Positions 1 through 7,470 of a stretch of DNA of 21,181 nt are shown piece after piece. A model generated the notes under the pieces. That model ran no database searches. It was not told the DNA's origin and worked only from the letters and a program-made list of their open reading frames with translations. The number at the start of each line of letters is the position of its first letter. The first letter of the stretch is position 1. The stretch comes from Leucogyrophana mollusca (Eukaryota; Basidiomycota; Agaricomycetes; Boletales), in contig MU266699.1 of assembly GCA_021014945.1 (NCBI GenBank), positions 1 to 21,181 of the forward strand, given 5' to 3'. The translations under genes and the position numbers were made by a program.

Positions 1-1
1 C

Positions 2-853
2 TCCCGTGGCGGCTCTTTCATTGCCCCCCCCTCCCACAGCAGCTCGCTCACGCCTCCCTCCCGCAGCAGCTCACTTGCACCGTCCTTCCGTGGACCTTCG
101 GGCTCCCATGGAGTCCACTTTGGCACGCCCACGGACCCTCAGTCATCTGGGCACCACGGTCAACGTGTCATCATTTTAAACTCCCCCCCTCGCCCTAGCA
201 GCATGTCTGCTGATGTCCAACCCAATCGTCCCAACTATCGTGATGGTGACGACAGCCAAGGGGACATGGATGACAGCGACGACTCCTTTTTCTCGCAGTT
301 GAACCAGCGTGGGCAGCTGGGAGGAGAGTCTGACAGTGCATCAGATAGCGCTGCCGCTAAGGCAATGCAGGCGCTCACGTTTCATTCGCGAAGGGCTTCG
401 TCTGGGGGTAGCGCGTCCCAGGAGTCCTCCCCGACTTCGCTTTCGTCAACTCGACGTAGCTCGTCAAGCGCAAAGACTTCAGGCGCAAAAAAGCGGGGCC
501 GAGAGTCCTCGCATGCACAATCAACGTCGGAGATCGCTAATCTCACAAGTTCACTCCTCGAAAACTTTGGACCAGGCAGGAACAAGGAGAGCAAGCGCTT
601 CAAATACGAACACCGTATGCGTCTCAAGGAAACAGATTTCCGTCAGCAGAGGGCTGAGCGCGACTACGCTCGTGAAATGGCTGACGCTGATCGCAACCAC
701 GAGGCCTCGATGATGGAGAATAGGATCAAGGCTGCCCAGTTAGAAATCCAGCTCATGCAGCTGCAGAAGGAGGCGGAGGAGGCCAAGCTGAAGCGGCTCA
801 TGGTTGAGAGAGAAAACCGCGCCATGGGTATGGATGTCGACATCAACGGCTAG
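2..853 (+). CDS. Harbinger accessory protein (Myb/SANT-type partner), 5' partial
   Basis: The frame is open from base 2 to the stop at 851-853 (283 codons), with no need for the internal ATG at 203, so the window starts inside this gene. The visible part is a Ser/Pro-rich then acidic low-complexity stretch, a Ser/Lys/Arg-rich basic patch, and from about codon 180 a charged helical segment rich in Glu, Arg and Lys (for example YEHRMRLKETDF and LMQLQKEAEEAKLKRLM) that should form a coiled coil. In PIF/Harbinger elements the second protein carries an N-terminal Myb/SANT-like DNA-binding domain and works with the transposase in nuclear import and end binding; that domain would lie upstream of the window. 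The assignment rests mainly on the convergent transposase next door. An unrelated host coiled-coil gene is the alternative. Confidence 0.6.
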   Translation, partial: SRGGSFIAPPSHSSSLTPPSRSSSLAPSFRGPSGSHGVHFGTPTDPQSSGHHGQRVIILNSPPRPSSMSADVQPNRPNYRDGDDSQGDMDDSDDSFFSQLNQRGQLGGESDSASDSAAAKAMQALTFHSRRASSGGSASQESSPTSLSSTRRSSSSAKTSGAKKRGRESSHAQSTSEIANLTSSLLENFGPGRNKESKRFKYEHRMRLKETDFRQQRAERDYAREMADADRNHEASMMENRIKAAQLEIQLMQLQKEAEEAKLKRLMVERENRAMGMDVDING

Positions 854-982
854 GCGTCCCCTCCCTCTACGTTTGCCTTGTCTTGCTCCCACCTCACTCT
901 CGATCGTTTGGTGCCGTTTACGATATGTACTACCGCCGATATTCCATTCATGTTCTTTCTTGCCGTTATGACATCCTTTGGT

Positions 983-2503
983 CTAGTGCTCTCGTGGGGG
1001 GAGATTCTGAAGTAAGTCGTGCATAAGTCTGTTTCTAAAGACTTGTCCCTCGGATCCAATCCACGACTCGTCTCCCTGACCGCCCTGCCCATCTGAATGA
1101 TCTAGGTTCCCCGCTGATGGGTCTATCCCCTCATTGACGAATTCCTCGGCTGACCGTAAGTCCAAGTCCTCCTCGATCTTGATGATCATATTGTGGAGGA
1201 TGAATATGCACCGTGTCCACATGTTGGCATATTCGAGCTGACGTTCGCTTTGTATCTGAAAGCGTAGCTCTTTCAACGACTGAAAGCGGCCCTTTAGAGC
1301 ACCAAACAGGTGCTCCGACCGTACTCGAACCTTAGACAGCGTGCCCAAGTCAGCAGGTGAGTGTCGTATTTTCGTTCCCCCCACCTTGGATAAATGATAA
1401 TTAAATGTTTTTTGATCCGCCGTAAGATCACCTTGGGATGGCCTTTTGAACGGCACAACGCACCACGTTTGTGACCCATACGCCGAGTCAGCCCAGACCC
1501 ACTCGCCATCGTCAAAGAATTCTTCCGGACTGCGAGACACTCGCGTCTTGAGAAAGACGGAGGCATCATGAGCGCTTCCGGGAACGCCAATCACATAGTC
1601 GACAATCCGCAAATTATGCGGCAAAGAAACCACCTTTCCCCTCGGTCAGAAAAACGGCCAGCATAAAAAGCAGCCACGTACTTGTGCGGTAAGTGAGTAG
1701 TTGGATTTCCGGTCAAAAAATACTTCGCCATGCCAACCTGGCTTCTGAAACAGGTTGAACGGTGATCCATCGACGGAAAGGTAACCACCGCGCCATTCGC
1801 GACACGTACGTGCCTCGCACCACCTTTTTGCTTTCTCTTTCTCTTCCATATCACTAACGTTATTCTGATCCCAGTGAATGTATTCGTCGTGGTGATCCAA
1901 AATTGCGACCATCACCCGGCGGAAGCAGTTGTAAACGGTCCCGATAGACACCCCTGCCCAGTCTGCATAGTCCTCCGTCGCTGATCTGTTTCCATAATGC
2001 CCCGCCGCATTGATAAAAATGGCGACCTGGACTGCGACCGCTAACTGTGCATTGTTGGAATTGTTGTGAAAAACCGGGTGGTCCTCTAATATCTCAACAA
2101 TCCTGCCAAAAACCCTCGGATCCATGCGAAGGGCACGACGGAACTTCTCGGGGCTGTCCAAAGCCCATTCCTCAAGCAAATGAAGCTGAGGTGCGCGGCT
2201 GATTTTTGGTCGTGGATTCAGCACGCGTGTCATTTCGATATCATCACGAACATTCACGATAGCGTGCCGGAAGATGTCGAATATGCGAGTCGCGATCTCA
2301 ACGGCGACCCCGGAAGAGTCGGAGTCAGTGCTATCCGTTGACATGGCGCTATCAGACGACGACGTGGAACTCTCCGAGTCACTGTCATCGGTGGCATGGT
2401 CAAGGATATAGCCCATCACTTGTAGGTATTTTGCAAGCACAATGTCATGCTCAGCTTTGTCTAATATTTCCAGGAGACGTTGGCGCTCGGTTTGACGGGG
2501 CAT
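983..2503 (-). CDS. PIF/Harbinger (HARBI1-like) DDE transposase
   Basis: Model on -: exons 2503-1682, 1633-1385 and 1330-983, giving 472 aa. Intron 1 is 48 nt (GTACGT...AAAG). Intron 2 is 54 nt, a multiple of three, with a CTGAC branch-like site; removing it joins NYHLSK to VRVRSEH, the expected family junction. The N-terminal half has an acidic Ser/Asp patch (about 45-65) and a helix-turn-helix-like segment near residue 190 (DYADWAGVSIGTVYNCF). The nuclease domain shows SVDGSPFNLFQKPGWHGEVF with D245, GEWVWADSAYGSQTW with D323 and RSEHLFGALKGRF with E363, so all three catalytic acidic residues are present. The family cuts and pastes its element as a nuclear endonuclease. No stop or frameshift is seen, so the gene could be active. 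The 5' leader occupies 2504-2746. Confidence 0.9.
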
Positions 2504-2720
2504 AGATGGGTGGGGAGGTGTGCTCGCCGTGCCTCACTTTTCTCCTCTGCTCGTTGCTGTACTGCTATCTATGTGACCTTATCTTTGTATATTTGCTATC
2601 TTATCTTTTTTATCTTATTGGTGCCATGCCGTCTGTTGGCCGATGCGCACTTTCAACGTGTGGCTACAACCGAACCGAAAAGAACATGCGACTGAATGGA
2701 AAATGCGATCAAAATGCGCG

Positions 2721-2749
2721 TTGAAAATTCACACTTTGAGCGTCCCTAA
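2721..2749. repeat. Putative right terminus of the Harbinger element (TIR tip plus TSD)
   Basis: The stretch runs TTGAAAATTCACACTTTGAG then CGTCCC, followed by TAA. Read inwards on the - strand, the tip would be GGGACGCTCAAAGTGTGAA, like other Harbinger tips that start GGG and continue with a CTC-containing word. TAA at 2747-2749 would be the 3-bp target duplication. The partner repeat is outside the window, so this is a prediction. Confidence 0.35.
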
Positions 2750-3128
2750 TTATTCTATCAAGTATTATTATGTAACTCGAGGGATTTAGCTGTTCCACTC
2801 AGACAGCGGTGCGGGGTTCAGTGTATCTACCAGAAATTTCGGCCAACTGACGTGACGACATTTCACAGCGCTAACAAACGGTGTCAGCATCTGTCAGCAT
2901 CCGATACCAACTGATATAAACGCTATCATAGCTGATTCCGATTGATCTAAATCATGAATTCACTGTATTGAGTCAATCTACAGTAAGTCCCAAACACCCG
3001 TGGTCGCCCACCGATGACCCACCGACCCGTGGCTACGCCCACGTGTCTATCCATACCCACCGCATTCTGCCCGGGTCGGGTCCAGTCACGCGTTTCAAGT
3101 TCCCCATTGATATAACCCCGTGCAAAGG
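2747..3128. other. Gene-free spacer with a decayed repeat
   Basis: No reading frame of note. It holds one member of a diverged direct repeat (2811-2884) and a short internal doubling of TGTCAGCATC near 2883-2900. The right part (about 3000-3090) is C-rich, with ACCCGTGG-type words. I see no promoter or RNA gene. Confidence 0.5.
2811..2884. repeat. Diverged ~75-bp direct repeat, copy 1
   Basis: Matches 5194-5272 in the same orientation. Shared words include TATCTACCAGAAA, GCCAAC, TTCACA/CTCACAGCGC and AACAAAC. The two copies lie outside the two ends of the copy-A duplication block (3129-5132). On the - strand both copies can be read in a common frame around LAE(I/V)SGRY, so the repeat may be a relic of a coding sequence, but I do not recognise the protein. 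Confidence 0.6.
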
Positions 3129-3228
3129 GCTGCCGACTGAATGAGAGCCTTGGTACTCGGTTTATTCCACGAGCCCCGTGACGAGCCTGTATCGAGTCAG
3201 AATCAGTATTGCTTGCATGAAGGGCATA

Positions 3229-3549
3229 TCAACACCGAAATGGGCACACACCGACTTCCACCCCATGACAGTGTCGGTGCTGCCTGAGTGAAAGGCGGAC
3301 CTGGAGGCCCGCCTTAAATTTGAACGATTTCAGCTTCCCATTGCTGAATTCGTCTCCGAAATCGACGCAGAGGCAGTGCTTTGGCAGCAAAGTGGATGAG
3401 ATCCTGCCCGAATGTGGCTTCGAATGGCCACCATAGTTGGCTTCATCATAGACAGTAATACTGTAGTCATAGGCAGTAAAGCCGGACTGGCCGGCGGCTA
3501 CTGTACCCAGCAAAGATGCGGCGAGAGCGACTTGCGTGAGGGCAACCAT
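3229..3549 (-). CDS. Small secreted beta/gamma-crystallin-like protein, paralog A
   Basis: Intronless, 106 aa from the ATG at 3549. Residues 1-19 form a clear signal peptide (MVALTQVALAASLLGTVAA), so the product is probably secreted at about 87 aa. The mature part has ITVYDEANYGGHS (aromatic, then Gly-Gly) followed by CVDFGDEFSNGKLKSFKF. This resembles one Greek-key motif of the beta/gamma-crystallin superfamily, which includes secreted microbial antimicrobial, inhibitor or killer-type proteins and Ca2+-binding proteins. Five mature cysteines lie in HCLC, HCHG and GVCPFRC. Function is unknown; family membership is a motif-level inference. Paralog B is at 6101-6406. Compared with B, one T is lost in a T/C run upstream, so the longer N-terminus open in B is out of frame here. 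This supports the internal ATG as the start. Confidence 0.7.
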   Translation of the reverse strand: MVALTQVALAASLLGTVAAGQSGFTAYDYSITVYDEANYGGHSKPHSGRISSTLLPKHCLCVDFGDEFSNGKLKSFKFKAGLQVRLSLRQHRHCHGVEVGVCPFRC

Positions 3550-3717
3550 GACTGTCACCAGGCCAAGGAAGAATATGTTGGCGATAACGAGCAGAGCACA
3601 GAGGGGAATCGTGCAGGAGTAAAGAACTTCGCTGCAAGAGATGGTGGGACGAACAGCAGCAAGACACGCATGCTTTTATCGGGGTGAGCTGGGCTCGACC
3701 CACCTTGCGATGCGGGG

Positions 3718-3727
3718 CCTTATATCG
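3718..3727 (-). promoter_or_regulatory. TATA-like element upstream of secreted protein gene A
   Basis: The - strand reads CGATATAAGG about 170 bp upstream of the ATG at 3549. The matching place in copy B (about 6577-6586) reads CGATGTAAGG, so the TATA core is lost there. The distance to the ATG would leave a long leader. Confidence 0.35.
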
Positions 3728-4033
3728 ACACGACGTTAAACCCCCAACTCAAGTTCCAGGGCCTCGCACCCTTGGCAGCACTTTGAGGAGGTTCCCACGA
3801 CCTGCATGATGAGTTGTTTTGTTAGCAGAAATAGACCATGCAGACCTATCATCCCGGTACCTTTTGGCCACCGCCCCGGCATGTTCTGGCTCTCTATAGA
3901 GACACTTGATAGATGATAGTGCGGAGGTCCACAGGCATAGCTCAGAGGCTTTGAGGAGGTCGGGAAGGAGGTCTCTTCCTCTTCCTCTGGGACTTTGTGG
4001 ATAGTCGACTCTAGCAGGGCTTTCTGGCTTGGC

Positions 4034-4284
4034 TGTAAGCGTGCCGCTTACGCATCACATATATCCCGACGTCATCACGCCCACCTCGTCATCTCGACGT
4101 CATCCCGCCTCTCATTGGTCCCCGCCATCTGTTGTTCCTTGTTTGATAGCACTCTCGTCGACCTATAAGTACGGGACACTCATTCATGTATTAGCATCAT
4201 TAATTCCCCCGCGATTGCAATCCCACACTCTTGTCAACGTTCTTTCCGTCTGATTTCAGTGTTTCCCGCTCCGGCGGTTTTCCA
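4034..4284 (+). mobile_element. Solo LTR of an LTR retrotransposon with 5-bp TSD
   Basis: A 251-bp unit begins TGTAAGCGTGCCGCTTACGC, with a GTAAGCG/CGCTTAC inverted repeat at its tip, and ends TTTTCCA. It therefore has the TG...CA ends of an LTR. It is flanked by identical 5-bp TTGGC at 4029-4033 and 4285-4289. Inside are promoter-like signals on +: two copies of CGACGTCATC (4067 and 4095; CRE/ATF-like ACGTCAT cores), ATTGG (an inverted CCAAT box) near 4115, and a TATA box CTATAAG at about 4163-4169. No internal retrotransposon genes follow, so this is a recombined solo LTR. Gypsy and Copia types both make 5-bp duplications, so the superfamily is open. It lies inside DNA that is itself absent from copy B. 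Confidence 0.8.
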
Positions 4285-4809
4285 TTGGCATGGCATGTGG
4301 AGGTTTTGGGGAGATGTGGAGGCTCCAGGGAGCCCCACCTAGTGTATGCCACCGAGAAGTCCTGCCCGAGGTGGGGCCGCGACAGCGGCAAGCTCGGTTG
4401 TGTTGTGGAGTTTGTATAGGCCGGGCAAGACGCGTGAACGTCGTCTTGCGAAGTTGGAAAACAGGCTGGAATCGAGCCAAGGTCAAAAGCTATGCATACA
4501 TTGGGAATTGAATCGAAGCGGACCCGTTAGCCGCAAAAACTCAATAATGGCGCCGGATATATGATAGTCGAAGTATTGCTTGTTAGTGAATAACAGTCTA
4601 AGAGCGGCGCTGCTATACAAACAGCTGAGGTCATCGAGCGGAGGACTTCGACACAATGAAATCACGTTCGCGAAAGGTGCAACACCAAAGTCCGCCAATC
4701 GACTGCAGATTCGCGGAGTAAATAATCGGCTCCGAGACGTGTCATCATCTCCTGCTTTATGCTCTGTCAGAAGATGCAAGTAAATCAGACGCACAGAAAA
4801 CACCTTTGC

Positions 4810-5133
4810 TCAACGTGTCGTAATGTCCGAATTCAACCGTTTTCGAAAGGTTATATCGAGATCGCGGGGCAGGGTCAACCCGAACGGCGAGAAAGCATTC
4901 TGGAGTCCTTTCGCATGAATGGAAGAATCAGGCAACCACCAATCGTACTCCCTCAACAGCATCGCCAATGGGGTGTGTAGCTCATATGTCGCGAAGTTTT
5001 TTGCTGGGCATTGGCGAGGGCCGGTAGAAAATGTGAGAAATGGATCCCGCTCGAGCGCTCCCTTGGTCCTCTGCGGCCCCTCCAAGAAACGCTCCAGGCG
5101 GGAGGCGTGGGGGTCGCCCCAGATGTCGTTGTT
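4810..5133 (-). pseudogene. Cytochrome P450 fragment (C-terminal quarter), copy A
   Basis: About 108 codons match the end of the complete P450 at 7149-8777, from DIWGDPH through the haem-binding loop FSTGPRQCPA to the same stop position. Upstream of about 5133 the similarity stops abruptly, and the I-helix, ExxR motif and N-terminal anchor are absent, so it cannot make a working enzyme. The usual FRPERF motif is changed to SRLERF. The remaining frame has no stop codon. A longer open frame reaches 5244, but the added residues are not P450-like and overlap the decayed direct repeat at 5194-5272. Confidence 0.85.
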
Positions 5134-5193
5134 TAAATTTTGAACCAGTCCTCGAAGCTTAATCGCGTCCTCGCTGTCCCGGTCATGGTACCT

Positions 5194-5272
5194 GCGCGGT
5201 TCACCATATCTACCAGAAACTTCAGCCAACCGACGCAACTTCACAACTTCTCACAGCGCCAACAAACTACAC
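5194..5272. repeat. Diverged ~75-bp direct repeat, copy 2
   Basis: Partner of 2811-2884 (shared TATCTACCAGAAA, GCCAAC, CTCACAGCGC, AACAAAC). It lies about 60 bp beyond the broken end of the P450 fragment, so the repeat pair brackets duplication copy A. Confidence 0.6.
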
Positions 5273-5999
5273 AAGTGGGGTTGTGTGGAATATGTGATTC
5301 TACTCCAGTCACCCTGCTGATGTGCTAATGCTGTCTGCCCAGGACAGAACTGTGGTCTGCAAAAAGTACCCAAATCTGTATGTCAGATCTTCGGACCCGG
5401 CCTTTCAAAACCTCGCCGAGACCTATGACATTAAACGGAACTTCTACGTCGGTTACGCAGTCAGACGTTCTCCATGCCTGCTGGAATCTTAACCCTGCCG
5501 TTTGCCATGGATCGAGCCGAACGGAGAGAATTTGGTCGACCTTCCGCCGGCAACGTTTACATTCAATCCGAACCCCCGTCATATAAACGCGTTCGTTGCG
5601 GCGTCACATTATATGTATGCACCGACGTACATCGTGAATTTTCCCTCTTTGAAATATCTTTGTCTACAGTCTGACATAGCAGAAGTAGCGGCCGTCTTCA
5701 TTTTAAATTGACGCCCCACCCAAGGGAGAGTGCTACACCCCCGCTGCAGCCAACGCAAATGCGGCAAGAGCAACATGCTTGGGGACCTATCAAGGCTGCT
5801 CGACGCTAGCACTTCAGAAAGGAACAAATCAAAATTAGCCGAGGGGGACCATTACAGGTGGTCATCTCCAGGCCGATGCTACTCGCGAGGAATCCGTAAA
5901 GCACCATCCACATCTATCCCAACGCCGAACATCGTGGCGCCGATGGGACGAAATTCAGCGTCGGGCGACCGGTCGGCATGACGGAACTAGACGCAAATG
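5273..5999. other. Spacer between duplication copies, no recognised gene
   Basis: No gene can be supported. On + a frame is open from about 5290 to a stop at about 5493 and another from 5502 to 5711 (including FPSLKYLCL), in different frames and without clear splice sites. They could be remains of a host gene broken by the duplication, but I do not recognise the family. The right third (5730-5999) shows nothing of note. Confidence 0.4.
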
Positions 6000-7470
6000 T
6001 GTGCTGACTGTATCAGAGCCGCCACACTCGATTTATTCCTCGAGCCTTGTGACCAATCTGTATCGAATCAGAATCAGCATTGCTTGCATGATAGGACATA
6101 TCAACATCGAAATGGGCACACACCAACTTCCACCCCATGACAGTGTCGGTGCTGCCTGAGTGAAAGGTAGACGTCGTGGTCCGCATTAAATCTGAATGAT
6201 TTCAGCTTCCCATTGCTGAATTCATCTCCGAAATCGACGCAGTCGCAGTGCTCTGTCCAGAAAGTCCATTCGAGACTGCCCGGGTGTCGCTTCGAATGGC
6301 CACCATAGTTGGCTTCATCATAGACAGTAATACTGTAGTCGTACTTGCGGGCAGCTACTGTACCCAGCAAAAATGCGGCGAGAGCGACTTGCGTGAGGGT
6401 AACCATTACTGTCACCAGGCCAAAAAAGAATATGTTAACGACGACGAGCGGAATACAGAGGGGAAATCGTACAGAAGTAAAGAACTTCGCTGCAAGAGAG
6501 GGTGGGATGAACAGCAGCGAGATCCGCATGCTTTTATCGGGGTCAGCTGGGCTCGATCCACCTTGTGGTGCGGGGCCTTACATCGACACCCGACGTCAAA
6601 CCTCCAGCTCAAGTTTCCGGGCCCTGACGGCCCCGACCCACTGCTCGCAACTTTTTTTACACTGGCTTGCAACGAATTGCAAAGTGTTGCGGAGTGTCCA
6701 AAAACATGCATACATTCGGGGTTGAATCGAAGCGGACTCGTCAGCCGCAAAAGCACATTGTTGTTCAAACCACTATAAGGTGCTGGCGCTCTAGTATGCA
6801 GCAAGATTATGGCGCCAGGTGGGAGAAGCTAAGAGGAATTATATGGAACGAGCTCCAGGTTCTGAACGTGAACAGTCGCCAATAGCTAACCTGATACAAA
6901 TATATGACAGTCGATGTATTGCTTGTTAGCGACAGCGGTCCAAGGGCAGCACTGTTACACAAACAGCCGAAGTCACCAGACGGATGAACTTCGACGCAAT
7001 GAAGTCACGTCCGCGAAGGTACAACACCAAGGTCCGCCATTCTACTGCAGACTCTGAGTAGAAAATCGGCTCCGAGGCGTTTCATGGATCTCCTGCTTTA
7101 TCCTGTCAGTAGTAGCGACTAAACCAGACGCACAAAAAACACCTTTGCTCAATGCGTTGCAATGTCCGAATTCAACCGTTTTCGGAAGGTTATATCGAGA
7201 TCGCGGGGCAAAGTCAACCCGAACGGCGAGAAGGCATTCTGGAGTCCTTTCGCATGAATGGAAGAATCAGGCAACCACCAATCGTACTCCCTCAACAGCA
7301 TCGCCAATAGCGTGCGTAGCTCATACGTCGCGAAGTTTTGTGCCGGGCACTGGCGAGGGCCAGTAGAAAATGTGAGAAATGGATCCCGGTCAAGCGCTCC
7401 TTTGGTCCTCTGCGGCCCCTCCAAGAAACGCTCCGGGCGGAAGACATGGGGGTCGCCCCAGACGTCGCCG
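6000..7470. repeat. Segmental duplication, copy B
   Basis: Partner of 3129-5132. It contains the secreted-protein gene B (6101-6406), its upstream region and the last quarter of the P450 gene. Beyond about 7470 the P450 gene continues while copy A diverges. Copy B lacks about 0.7 kb present in A at 3780-4490 and has about 100 bp of its own near 6770-6890. Confidence 0.8.
6101..6406 (-). CDS. Small secreted beta/gamma-crystallin-like protein, paralog B
   Basis: Intronless, 101 aa from the ATG at 6406. Signal peptide MVTLTQVALAAFLLGTVAA, then a short mature protein with YDYSITVYDEANYGGHS and CVDFGDEFSNGKLKSFRF, the same crystallin-type Greek-key signature as paralog A, and the identical tail HRHCHGVEVGVCPFRC. 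Five mature cysteines. The frame is also open to an upstream ATG at 6529, which would add 41 residues with a second hydrophobic stretch. I prefer the internal ATG because it gives a normal signal peptide and because paralog A is frameshifted in the upstream part. The gene lies about 740 bp downstream of the P450 stop on the same strand; the two travelled together in the duplication. The function is not known. Confidence 0.65.
   Translation of the reverse strand: MVTLTQVALAAFLLGTVAARKYDYSITVYDEANYGGHSKRHPGSLEWTFWTEHCDCVDFGDEFSNGKLKSFRFNADHDVYLSLRQHRHCHGVEVGVCPFRC

Larger units (their letters stand above)
1..2746. mobile_element. PIF/Harbinger DNA transposon, left end outside window
   Basis: Two convergent coding regions, an accessory ORF on + and a DDE transposase of the HARBI1/DDE_Tnp_4 type on -, form the usual two-gene layout of a PIF/Harbinger element. 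Only 129 bp lie between their stop codons. The accessory ORF is open to the first base of the window, so the left terminus is missing. A likely right terminus is at about 2746, where GAGCGTCCC is followed by TAA; Harbinger elements often end in a GC-rich GGG/CCC tip next to a 3-bp TWA-type target duplication. The terminal inverted repeat cannot be confirmed without the left end. The element looks young, because the transposase has no frame break. Confidence 0.75.
3129..5132. repeat. Segmental duplication, copy A (P450 tail plus secreted protein gene)
   Basis: Similar to 6000-7470 in the same orientation. Similarity begins near the shared words CGAGCC and GAATCAG downstream of the secreted-protein gene, covers that gene and its upstream region, and ends inside P450 coding sequence at about 5132. 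From about 3780 to 4490 copy A holds DNA absent from copy B, including a solo LTR. Many scattered substitutions show that the duplication is not recent. The limits are judged by eye. Confidence 0.8.

Noticed and set aside
5134..5244. Extended N-terminus of the P450 fragment as a real new gene
   Set aside because: Similarity to the P450 stops at about 5133 and the extra residues overlap a decayed repeat, so a fused frame by chance is the simpler reading.
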